Positions 1-6,551 of a stretch of 6,751 bases of DNA are shown here, piece after piece. Each line of letters opens with the position of its first letter. The stretch's first letter is position 1. The notes beneath the pieces were generated by a model, which searched no databases, was not told the origin of the DNA, and saw only the letters and a program-made list of their open reading frames with translations. This DNA is from Spirochaetales bacterium (lineage in GTDB: Bacteria > Spirochaetota > Spirochaetia > DSM-16054 > Sediminispirochaetaceae): NCBI GenBank assembly GCA_021767325.1, contig JAASTM010000125.1, positions 1-6,751 of the forward strand. Reading direction: 5' to 3'. The translations under genes and the position numbers were made by a program.

Positions 1-367
1 GGCAGGACTGCCCATTCAGAAGCGCTACAACGCTGCGCAGCCGGTCGATGCCACTACCGTCATCAATATCGCCACCCACCTGCGGCGGCACCAGAGCGGT
101 CGGGAGATCCCCCTGTATGTGGTGCGGACTCCCCTGGGAGAGGTCGACTTCAACCTGAGTGGTATAATTTCCGCCAGCGGCCCTGAGTCTGTACAGATGA
201 GGCTGCTGCCGTATTCGCTGGAGTATTACCGCCGGATTGACCCCGGCTTCGAGCTGCCGCAAGGGATGCAGATTCAGAACGGAGAGATCGTTGCACCTGT
301 CAGTGGCCTGACCGTACAGAGCAATACCGGGTACTTCATTCGGCCCAGCCGAGAACCTTCAGTTTGA
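1..367 (+). CDS. C-terminal part of an unrecognised protein (5' truncated)
   Basis: An open frame runs from base 2 at the window edge to a TGA at 365-367, giving about 121 residues with no stop, so the true start lies upstream of the window. The visible part is soluble, has no membrane segment and no cysteine, and alternates short beta-like stretches (for example EIPLYVVRTPLGEVDFNL) with charged turns. It contains the phrase MRLLPYSLEYYRRIDPGFELP. I do not recognise the family. GTG codons at 119 and 122 could be starts, but the frame is open and protein-like upstream of them, so an internal start is unlikely. Its last 32 bases overlap the 3' end of the convergent M23 gene. No terminator hairpin with a T-run is visible after the stop. 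Coding is likely; function is unknown. Confidence 0.7.
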   Translation, partial: AGLPIQKRYNAAQPVDATTVINIATHLRRHQSGREIPLYVVRTPLGEVDFNLSGIISASGPESVQMRLLPYSLEYYRRIDPGFELPQGMQIQNGEIVAPVSGLTVQSNTGYFIRPSREPSV

Positions 368-1028
368 GGACCAAGTTCGGATCGGGGCAGTTTTCGAGGT
401 AGTGCGGGGCGTCTTCAGGTGCGCATACCCCCGGGAAATCGCCGGACCTGCCGCCGAGGTCCTTGATCACCTCGAAATGGAGGTGCGGCGGCCATTTGCC
501 GTTTACCGCGCTGCTCCCCACACGGCCGATTTCATCGCCGGCTGAGATCTGTGCGCCGGCGGCCAGCCCCTCGAGTGAATCCCGGGTGAGGTGTCCGTAC
601 AGTGTGTAGAATCGCACCCTTTCAATGGTGTGGGCCAGAATAATAGTCGGCCCGTAATCGGCCAGCCCCTGGTTGTCCTGGAAACTGTGCACCTCGCCGT
701 CGTAGGCCGCCAGAACCGGAGTGCCGGCCGCAACCCACAGGTCCAGACCCAGGTGATAGGAGCGCACTTTTCCCTCGGAGAAGAGTTCGCTGTGGCGGTA
801 GATGCTGCGGTTTTCGCGGTACCCGCCCAGGCCGATCCGGCTGCCGGCCTTGCGCAGTTTACCGAACACATATGCAGTGAACTGCTCGGTGTCGGCCGGA
901 TCGATTCCCTGCATTTCGGGGTTCTCCTCGGTAAAATCGAACAGAACACTCTCCTCCGCATCGGGATCCAAGGGCACCACTGATGCCCGGGGTTGTCGTC
1001 GTAGTATCTTTTCGAGGTCTGGTTTCAT
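336..1028 (-). CDS. M23-family (LytM/peptidoglycan endopeptidase fold) metallopeptidase without signal peptide
   Basis: A 230-residue protein with the M23 zinc-peptidase fold in its C-terminal two thirds. The motifs are HLGLD (His92 and Asp96, zinc ligands), YTLYGH (His146) and PPHLHFE (His182 and His184, catalytic and zinc-binding). All expected residues are intact, so activity is plausible. The family cuts peptide cross-links in peptidoglycan, but no signal peptide or membrane segment is visible here, so export is unexplained. The ending GDFPGVCAPED...NCPDPNLVL is, from memory, typical of a conserved subfamily of soluble M23-like proteins. I chose the ATG at 1028 because MKPDLEKILRRQ resembles the usual start of that subfamily. 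An in-frame TTG at 1064 would add 12 residues and begin 3 nt after the kinase stop. Neither start has a good Shine-Dalgarno. It lies 39 nt after the sugar kinase on the same strand and is probably co-transcribed with it. Confidence 0.9.
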   Translation of the reverse strand: MKPDLEKILRRQPRASVVPLDPDAEESVLFDFTEENPEMQGIDPADTEQFTAYVFGKLRKAGSRIGLGGYRENRSIYRHSELFSEGKVRSYHLGLDLWVAAGTPVLAAYDGEVHSFQDNQGLADYGPTIILAHTIERVRFYTLYGHLTRDSLEGLAAGAQISAGDEIGRVGSSAVNGKWPPHLHFEVIKDLGGRSGDFPGVCAPEDAPHYLENCPDPNLVLKLKVLGWAE

Positions 1029-1067
1029 GTGCCGATGATAGGTCAGAAGCCCGCCGGGGGTCAATGA

Positions 1068-2147
1068 CTACCGTTTGACCCGGGCGTTGCCTTCCCAGAT
1101 GCTCCATATCTGCTCTTCATCGGCCGGCTGGCCGTAGTCGGTTTCGAAGGTGGTTGCCAGGGCCCCGCTGGCCCAGCCGAACTGCGCCCATTTCTCCGGC
1201 TCCCAGCCCCGCAACACGCCGTAGAGCAGGCCGCCGACAAAGCCGTCGCCCCCGCCGATGCGGTCGAGTACGTCGATCTCTCGCGGCTGGATAACATGCC
1301 ACTGGTCGTCGGCCGACATGATCGCACCCCACATGTGACGGTTGGCGCTGACCACCTGCCGCAAAGTAGTGGCGAAGACGGAGGCGTTCGGATACTCCTG
1401 CTTTACCCGCTCGATCATCCCCTTGAAGCCGTCGATTTTGCCGGCGATGTCCTTTCCGCCGGCCTCCGGCCCCTGAATGCCGAGGCAGAGCTGAAAGTCT
1501 TCCTCATTGCCGACCAGGATGTCGGATATTCCGGCGATTTCACTGAAAATCTCTCGCAGCTCTTTTTCGCGGCCCTTCCAGAAGGAGGCACGGTAGTTGA
1601 GATCGAAGGAGATGCGGGTGTCGTATTTTTTGGCCGCCCGGGCCAGCTCGAGACAGAACTGCCCGGTTTCGGGGGAGAGCGCTCCGAAGAGCCCGGAAAA
1701 GTGGATGATTTGTGCCCCCTCCTGACCGAGAATCCGCTCTATGTCGAAATCGTCTATGCTGATGCTGCGGCCGACTTCTCCCGCCCGGTCGTTGTACACC
1801 CGGGGGCCGCGGGATCCGAAGCCGCTGTCGGCGATGTTGATCTGGTGGCGATAGCCCCAGGCACCGCCCTGATCGACCTCCTTGCCTTCGTAGTCCATAT
1901 GCCGGTTGCGCAGGTTGTCCTTGATCTTACGGGCAATGGGACTGCCTTTTACGAAGGCGGTCAGTATCTTCACCGGAAGACCGAGGTAGGATGAAACACT
2001 GCCCACATTCGACTCGGCACTGGTAACCTGCATTTTGAACATGTCGCTCGAATGGACAGGCTGTCCATTCAGCGGGGTAATTCTGATGCCCATGCTGGTA
2101 GGAATCAAAAGCGAATAACGATAATTCTGTTTTAGGGTGAAACTCAT
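1068..2147 (-). CDS. PfkB-family carbohydrate kinase, 2-keto-3-deoxygluconate kinase-like
   Basis: A 359-residue cytoplasmic sugar kinase of the ribokinase/PfkB family, which phosphorylates a sugar or sugar acid with ATP. The C-terminal signature is DRIGGGDGF at residues 295-303, with Asp301 as catalytic base and Gly298-Gly300 as the anion hole. FDLNYRASFW (181-190) and DILVGNEEDF (209-218) are typical of KDG-kinase-like members. The N-terminal part (SMGIRITPLNGQPVHSSD) fits the usual 'GE...R..P' start but is divergent. The common Gly-Gly substrate/lid motif is replaced by TSAESN at 42-47. Length is slightly above the family norm of 300-340. The ATG at 2147 is preceded by GGGAG at 2155-2159 with a 7-nt spacer. 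A TTG at 2192 in the same frame lacks such support. It is first gene of a unit with the M23 gene. Substrate specificity cannot be told from the sequence; KDG is the nearest guess. Confidence 0.92.
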   Translation of the reverse strand: MSFTLKQNYRYSLLIPTSMGIRITPLNGQPVHSSDMFKMQVTSAESNVGSVSSYLGLPVKILTAFVKGSPIARKIKDNLRNRHMDYEGKEVDQGGAWGYRHQINIADSGFGSRGPRVYNDRAGEVGRSISIDDFDIERILGQEGAQIIHFSGLFGALSPETGQFCLELARAAKKYDTRISFDLNYRASFWKGREKELREIFSEIAGISDILVGNEEDFQLCLGIQGPEAGGKDIAGKIDGFKGMIERVKQEYPNASVFATTLRQVVSANRHMWGAIMSADDQWHVIQPREIDVLDRIGGGDGFVGGLLYGVLRGWEPEKWAQFGWASGALATTFETDYGQPADEEQIWSIWEGNARVKR

Positions 2148-2154
2148 ACTTATA

Positions 2155-2159
2155 CTCCC
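2155..2159 (-). promoter_or_regulatory. Shine-Dalgarno that fixes the kinase start
   Basis: The minus strand reads GGGAG, then 7 nt, then ATG at 2147. This favours the ATG over the upstream in-frame TTG at 2192. Confidence 0.75.
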
Positions 2160-2173
2160 GGATAATAGGTTTC

Positions 2174-2201
2174 GTTTTACTTCGAAATGCAAAAGTAATA
2201 C
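2174..2201. repeat. Imperfect inverted repeat upstream of the kinase, possible operator
   Basis: On the plus strand GTTTTACTT (2174-2182) and AAGTAATAC (2193-2201) are inverted copies with one mismatch in 9, separated by 10 nt. A smaller nested pair, TTTCG/CGAAA (about 2171-2187), overlaps it. It sits 27-54 nt upstream of the kinase ATG, where a repressor of a sugar-catabolic gene might bind. There is no T-run after it on either strand, so it is not a terminator. No clear -35/-10 pair could be assigned in this gap for the kinase unit. The regulator is unknown. Confidence 0.35.
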
Positions 2202-2247
2202 ACAGTTATCGTACCACAGCTCGCCCTGCGAGTACAGAGCAAAGTAG

Positions 2248-2276
2248 AAAAAAAACGGCCGCCCCGGAGGACGGCC
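2248..2276 (-). terminator. Rho-independent terminator of the lipoprotein operon
   Basis: On the minus strand an 8-bp GC-rich stem, GGCCGTCC/GGGCGGCC with one G-U pair, closes a TCCG tetraloop (2257-2276). After one G comes a run of eight T (2248-2255). It begins 37 nt after the lipoprotein stop codon and precedes the kinase gene, so it separates the two minus-strand units. There is no T-run on the plus-strand side, so it acts in one direction. Confidence 0.92.
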
Positions 2277-2313
2277 ATATAAGATTGGAGGAAAAATGGA
2301 GACAAATTTAAGA

Positions 2314-4275
2314 TCAGTAGATCTCGACTTCGTACACCTGAAAGTGCGTCAGTGTGGTAGCACTGCCCCCGCTGAGAAGATAGAGGTATGTGCCATCGAA
2401 GAAAATATCATGCACCTCACCGGAGACATCCGGAATTTGTGCAGACACCAGGATCTGATTGCTCGGTGAGCCGAGGTCGACAAAACCGATACCGTTACTC
2501 CCGCGGGCGACGGCTGCATATTGATCCCATATCGAGACATCTTCCACAGCCGAGATATTCACCGAACCGTCGTAGGAGATATTACTCGGAACGGTGACAT
2601 CATAGATAACCAAACCGTTGGAGCCGCTGTTCCCGACTACCATGTACTCACCGTCATACTGATCTATAGAGGTGATATCAGCGCCGCTGGACAAATCGGA
2701 GTCTATAGACTGGGTGTCTTGGAGTGTAGCCCCGCCCTGGGAAAAATCGGTAGTGTCATAGGCTTGCAGGGTATTGAGGGGTTCCATGTCGTAATATACG
2801 GAGCCTATATAGGTGTATCCGCCCATGGTTTCCATCACCTTGGCATCGTAGAGATAGGAGTTGTTGTAATGAATAGTTCCATTAGAGAGTGAGCTGCGGT
2901 ATACTCCGATCAGATCGTTGGAATGCACCTTTACCAGCTGATTATTCCCGCTGCGGGCGATTAGACCGGTGTTGGTTCCGCTGGATTCATCGTCAATGTC
3001 AGAAAAATTGTTGATATTTACCTTGCGGATCGGATCGGCGCCGTGGCCGATGTACACATACGAGCCGTCGGAGAGAATTGTCTCCGGATCGGTGCGGATG
3101 TCGCGGTTGTCGGTTATGGCGATACTAGTGAGGTTACTCAAGTTGATGCGGTACAGGCGACCATAATCGGTGCCGTTGAGGTTACGGCTGATGACGAAGG
3201 CCTCGTCTCCCACGATTACAAAATCTTCAAAGTACGGATCGGACAAACTGACCGAGTCGAGATAGGTGATTCGGGCCTGTTTGTACTTGGTGGTAAAACT
3301 GCTGGAGAAGGTCGTAGCGAGAGGGTTGCCGGCTACGTCCTCCACATCGGTGGTAACCTCCACCGTGTAGGATTCGCTGTTGTAGTCGAGAGTTCCGCTA
3401 AGAGCGAGTGTAGCCACGTGGGTATCTGAATTGTAGCTGACGCTGGTGCCGCCGAGGTAGGCGCCGGCGGTACGGCGGATTCGGATGTTCGAAGTGGTCA
3501 GAGTGGCGGGATTTACCGGCTCATTGAACTGGATATGGACTTCGGTATCTACAGCTACCCCGCTGGCCCCGTTTGAGGGGGAGACAGTGGAGACCTGCGG
3601 CGGGTCGACATCGAGCATAATGCTGTCGGAGTAGCGCGGAGAAACAGTGCCGGTGTCGTCCTTGAACCACACGTATACCGTCTTTGCACCAGTGCCGCTG
3701 GTGAGAGTCCAGCTGCTGCTAATGGAGTAGGGCAGCCAGTTGTTATCGGCGTAGGTGCCGGAATTCGATATGCGCATCTCGGTGATGGTGTTGCCGTTTT
3801 CGGCATACAGGGCAAGATTTACCGAGGGGTTTGTGCTGTACTGCGCACCGCTATTGATTTCGATTGAACCGACACTGTCGGCAATCACCGGGCGGATGGT
3901 GGCATCGCCGCCGCTCACCGTTACCTCGACGCTGGCCGAGGTGGAGTCGCTGAAACTCACGGTACCCTGGCTGGAGGAGGTATCAACCTCCCATTCGATG
4001 AAGTAATAGCCAGTGTCAGGAAAAACCTTGATGGTTTCGGGGTATCCCTCTTTCACATCGAATGTGCCTTTCGGGGAGACCTCGGCGTTGGCCGCGTCTT
4101 CAACATTCAAGGTAAAGGAGAGGGCTTTGGCGTATTTTACCTCATCCCGCACCACCTCGGAGAGGGGATTCTGACAAGCGACAAGGGCCACACTGAGAAC
4201 AAGCAGTAAAAGCGCTGTCCTTGCGGTTTTTACCTGGTGTGATTTTCGCATCATCTGAATTACTCTTCTGTCCAT
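2314..4275 (-). CDS. Lipoprotein with Ig-like domains and a C-terminal LVIVD-type beta-propeller
   Basis: A 653-residue exported lipoprotein. Residues 20-33 form a hydrophobic signal ending in the lipobox LVAC. Cys34 is the lipidation site and the only cysteine I find. After it come a beta-rich stretch (about 50-132) containing GYYFIEWEVD, which resembles divergent InlB/Big repeat domains; an Ig-like domain (about 135-223) with WLPYS...WTLTSG and KTVYVWFKD; and a Big_5/SbsA-type Ig domain (about 225-330) with DPPQVSTVSPSNGASGVAVDTEVHIQFNEPV, split here as DPPQVSTVSP and VHIQFNEPV. Residues about 349-651 show some seven weak repeats of the type 'DGxYxYIG...LxxYDxT', as in beta-propellers. The start ATG has an excellent AAGGAGG at 4284-4290. 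It overlaps the 3' end of the upstream gene by 16 nt, so translation is probably coupled. The protein likely sits on an outer membrane face. Ligand and function are unknown. Confidence 0.9.
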   Translation of the reverse strand: MDRRVIQMMRKSHQVKTARTALLLLVLSVALVACQNPLSEVVRDEVKYAKALSFTLNVEDAANAEVSPKGTFDVKEGYPETIKVFPDTGYYFIEWEVDTSSSQGTVSFSDSTSASVEVTVSGGDATIRPVIADSVGSIEINSGAQYSTNPSVNLALYAENGNTITEMRISNSGTYADNNWLPYSISSSWTLTSGTGAKTVYVWFKDDTGTVSPRYSDSIMLDVDPPQVSTVSPSNGASGVAVDTEVHIQFNEPVNPATLTTSNIRIRRTAGAYLGGTSVSYNSDTHVATLALSGTLDYNSESYTVEVTTDVEDVAGNPLATTFSSSFTTKYKQARITYLDSVSLSDPYFEDFVIVGDEAFVISRNLNGTDYGRLYRINLSNLTSIAITDNRDIRTDPETILSDGSYVYIGHGADPIRKVNINNFSDIDDESSGTNTGLIARSGNNQLVKVHSNDLIGVYRSSLSNGTIHYNNSYLYDAKVMETMGGYTYIGSVYYDMEPLNTLQAYDTTDFSQGGATLQDTQSIDSDLSSGADITSIDQYDGEYMVVGNSGSNGLVIYDVTVPSNISYDGSVNISAVEDVSIWDQYAAVARGSNGIGFVDLGSPSNQILVSAQIPDVSGEVHDIFFDGTYLYLLSGGSATTLTHFQVYEVEIY

Positions 4276-6359
4276 ACCATATCCCTCCTTCTGTCAGCGG
4301 AACTGGCCCGGCCGGCGGACTGCGCATCGGACCCGAGATAAGCAAAACGCGTGGCCAGATGCTCGTCCTGGGCGGCAGCCTGCTGGTAGTACTGTGCGGC
4401 GATGGTTCCGTTTTCGAGTTCGTAATGGACCTTCGCCAGCGAAATCAGTACGCCTTTGTGGGCCGGTTTCATCAAATACGCCTGGGTAAACAGCTCAAGG
4501 GCCCGGGAGTAATTTTCTTCTAAAAAGGCAATGTTTCCGAGGTTTACATAGGCCGGAAAGTAGGTGCTGGTCTGTTCCATTATGCGTTGGAACCGGCTTT
4601 CAGCCTCGTCGTAGCGGCCGTAACGGGCATAGATGCTGCCGATTTTGTTGAGCGCAGCCGGTGATGGTTGAGTGCGGCTGGAACCGGCCAGGACTTTTTC
4701 CTCCCACTGCTCTATCTCGTGATCGACGATCCCGCGGGTGCTTTTGATTATCCGGCTCGCTGCGGCAGCCTCGGAAGGGAAGCTTATCTCAGAACCGGAG
4801 GTCTCCTGCCGGGTGAAAGCCACCGGCTGGTACAGCTCCCACGCTTCGGAAACTTCTACGAAGACCGCTTTGTCCTGTGGATGGTATTTTCTCCACTCGG
4901 AAGCACCGTACTCCCAGGCATCGGTAAATGACTGGCCGACCATGGTGATTTCCACCGGCAGCCACACGCGCTGTTGATGGACAACCAATGAGTCGGGATT
5001 GGAAAAGGTCCGCAGCGCCTCCTGCGGGCTGATGCCGAGATCGAAGGCTACATAGATATGTCCGGGGACGGTTATGAAGGCTGAGGAAATACCCAGTGAC
5101 TCCAGCAGCGCAGCGTACAAGATGGAGAGGTCGTCACAGTCTCCCGATTTGTACTGGATGGTTTGGCGGGGAAACTGCAGGTAATCAATGGCACTCTTGT
5201 TCTGGTAGTACTCTTCATAGGGGGTCTGCGGATCAATGACGTAGGAGAGTCCATATTCACCGAGCAGCTCATACAGGGCCAGCGCCTTTATAAAATTGTC
5301 GTTGATGACCTCCAGGCCCTCCCGGCGGGCGGTACCCGCGGCCAGGCGCGACAGCTGAATGACCAGCGGATCCTTCGCCGAAACAAAGGCGGCGGCTTTG
5401 CGGTCATCGTCCCAGGTCATTCCGTTGCGGTTGATGATGCTGATGGTTTTTGAAAGTCCGGCGGTTTTTTCTACCCCGCGATAGCTGTATTTCACCTGGA
5501 TTTCACCGGACACGGCTGTTTCTTCGACCACCGAGAGAATGTCGTCGCGGAACAGGGCGTAGAGCGGAATTTCTGCGCTCTCGCCGCGTTTCAGCACTTC
5601 GACTTCCGAACTGAGTTTGGGCCGCTCCATAAACTGGTCGACGAAAAAGGCAACGCGTATGTTCTTTATTTCACCGGGCTCTTCGTTTTTAATGGTGACG
5701 GTGCCGAGGTTGTTGGCATCGTAGTAGTTATAGAAGACCGGAAAGACCGGGCGGATCTGAGAACCCTGAAATCTGAGACGTACTGGTCCGGCCTTTTGAC
5801 TGCCGAACTCCCAGGTAATGCCGATTCCTCCGTGCAGGCCCTCGAATACACCGGGTTCGTAGCGGTAGCCGGCGTTGACCGCAACCTTGAAGCCGGGTGA
5901 AAGAGCGGTTTCCGTACGCAGACCGCCGGTTACTATCGCTCCGCTTCCAGTGGCCGTTTCTCCCTCGAAGGTCTCGATGAAACCGTAGGCGTATCCGCCG
6001 CGGGCAAACAGGGAGAGATCGAGCCATGAGGCCAGCGGGATTTTGAGTCCGCCGCCCCCGGAAAGGGCCACATTGGTCAGAGATTTCTGGGCAGCGGTCT
6101 GGCTGTAGAGGTTAGAAAGTGATGTTTCTATAAAAAATGGAGCCAAGCCGGGAGTGGAATAGTGCAGAGCCAGTTCTCCGCCGGCTGCCAGAGAGTACAG
6201 ATCCTGATACTCACCAGTGGGATAGGAGGCCAGGGGAGTGATACTGAGACCCAGCGAGCTCTGGTTCTGGCCCTGCAGCGGCGTAGTCGGTCCGAGACCG
6301 AAACTGAGTAAAAAAATAAACACACTGCTATAAGCGATGATCCTGCTATTCTTTTTCAT
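4260..6359 (-). CDS. Exported protein: beta-barrel-like N-terminus, transglutaminase-like domain, TPR tail
   Basis: A 699-residue envelope protein. Residues 1-30 form a signal peptide (MKKNSR, hydrophobic 7-23, probable cleavage near 30). About 33-186 alternates polar and apolar residues with Gly/aromatic-rich strands and ends in GGIGITWEF, as in eight-stranded OmpA-like barrels. About 195-310 is a beta-rich linker. About 315-515 is a transglutaminase-like (papain-fold) domain: SGDCDDLS with Cys408, the only cysteine; VPGHIYVAFD with His434; and WLPVEIT with Glu470 in the place of the usual Asp. Three consecutive 34-residue TPRs follow at 569-602, 603-636 and 637-670. By analogy with OmpA the catalytic and TPR parts would be periplasmic. 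Activity could be peptidase, amidase or acyl transfer, or only binding. AAAGGGGG lies 5 nt before the ATG. It is first gene of the operon, with the lipoprotein frame overlapping its end by 16 nt. Confidence 0.9.
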   Translation of the reverse strand: MKKNSRIIAYSSVFIFLLSFGLGPTTPLQGQNQSSLGLSITPLASYPTGEYQDLYSLAAGGELALHYSTPGLAPFFIETSLSNLYSQTAAQKSLTNVALSGGGGLKIPLASWLDLSLFARGGYAYGFIETFEGETATGSGAIVTGGLRTETALSPGFKVAVNAGYRYEPGVFEGLHGGIGITWEFGSQKAGPVRLRFQGSQIRPVFPVFYNYYDANNLGTVTIKNEEPGEIKNIRVAFFVDQFMERPKLSSEVEVLKRGESAEIPLYALFRDDILSVVEETAVSGEIQVKYSYRGVEKTAGLSKTISIINRNGMTWDDDRKAAAFVSAKDPLVIQLSRLAAGTARREGLEVINDNFIKALALYELLGEYGLSYVIDPQTPYEEYYQNKSAIDYLQFPRQTIQYKSGDCDDLSILYAALLESLGISSAFITVPGHIYVAFDLGISPQEALRTFSNPDSLVVHQQRVWLPVEITMVGQSFTDAWEYGASEWRKYHPQDKAVFVEVSEAWELYQPVAFTRQETSGSEISFPSEAAAASRIIKSTRGIVDHEIEQWEEKVLAGSSRTQPSPAALNKIGSIYARYGRYDEAESRFQRIMEQTSTYFPAYVNLGNIAFLEENYSRALELFTQAYLMKPAHKGVLISLAKVHYELENGTIAAQYYQQAAAQDEHLATRFAYLGSDAQSAGRASSADRRRDMVWTEE
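4284..4290 (-). promoter_or_regulatory. Strong Shine-Dalgarno inside the upstream gene
   Basis: The minus strand carries a perfect AAGGAGG, 8 nt before the ATG at 4275, lying within the last codons of the transglutaminase-like gene. It supports the ATG at 4275 over the later in-frame ATGs at 4254 and 4251. It also suggests that the lipoprotein can be translated at a high rate in its own right. Confidence 0.85.
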
Positions 6360-6364
6360 AATGG

Positions 6365-6372
6365 CCCCCTTT
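6365..6372 (-). promoter_or_regulatory. Shine-Dalgarno of the transglutaminase-like gene
   Basis: The minus strand reads AAAGGGGG, then 5 nt, then ATG at 6359. It is G-rich and close to consensus, and the lysine-rich signal-peptide start follows directly. Confidence 0.7.
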
Positions 6373-6401
6373 CACAGCCATATAAACATTACATATTTAC
6401 T

Positions 6402-6430
6402 AATCTAAACCATCGGCATGTAGAAATCAA
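6402..6430 (-). promoter_or_regulatory. Candidate sigma70-like promoter, proximal
   Basis: On the minus strand TTGATT (6425-6430) and TAGATT (6402-6407) are separated by exactly 17 nt. Each matches consensus at four of six positions. Transcription would begin near 6395, giving a leader of about 36 nt to the ATG at 6359. It competes with the distal candidate just upstream; sequence alone cannot choose. Confidence 0.35.
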
Positions 6431-6459
6431 ATTATATGACAAAAATTATCAGAAAAAAT
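6431..6459 (-). promoter_or_regulatory. Candidate sigma70-like promoter, distal, perfect -10
   Basis: The minus strand has a consensus TATAAT at 6431-6436. At a 17-nt spacing the -35 position holds only ATTTTT, which is weak, but the region is rich in T-runs that might act as an UP-like element. The leader to the ATG at 6359 would be about 65 nt. Confidence 0.35.
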
Positions 6460-6502
6460 CGACTAAGGACTGCGCCCATAGGCCGGGTTACCACAAAAAG
6501 CT

Positions 6503-6532
6503 TTGTATTTGAGGGGGCGAAGCTGTTATACT
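6503..6532 (+). promoter_or_regulatory. Promoter with extended -10 for the LapA-domain gene
   Basis: TTGTAT (6503-6508), an 18-nt spacer and TATACT (6527-6532). The -10 is preceded by TGT, which makes an extended -10 (TGnTATACT). The predicted start near 6538-6540 leaves a leader of only 12-14 nt, so the Shine-Dalgarno lies at the very 5' end of the message. Confidence 0.55.
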
Positions 6533-6538
6533 CGTAGG

Positions 6539-6545
6539 AAAGGAG
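6539..6545 (+). promoter_or_regulatory. Shine-Dalgarno of the LapA-domain gene
   Basis: AAAGGAG with a 6-nt spacer to the ATG at 6552. This decides the start of a gene cut by the window edge. Confidence 0.8.
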
Positions 6546-6551
6546 AAGTAC

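Noticed and set aside
163..168. Perfect TATAAT preceded by TGG (extended -10) on the plus strand inside the first gene
   Set aside because: It falls in ordinary codons (Ser-Gly-Ile-Ile), has no -35 at a fitting distance, and no gene start follows before the convergent M23 gene. An antisense transcript cannot be excluded but is not supported.
1296..1994. A 232-codon open frame on the plus strand, opposite the sugar kinase
   Set aside because: It lies wholly antisense to a gene with clear family motifs, has no Shine-Dalgarno, and its translation shows no recognisable domain. Long antisense frames are common in GC-rich genes.
6493..6506. ACAAA/TTTGT inverted repeat with AAGCTT at its centre, upstream of the LapA-domain gene
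   Set aside because: The arms are only 5 bp, AT-rich, and overlap the predicted -35, with no T-run. Likely chance in an AT-rich gap.
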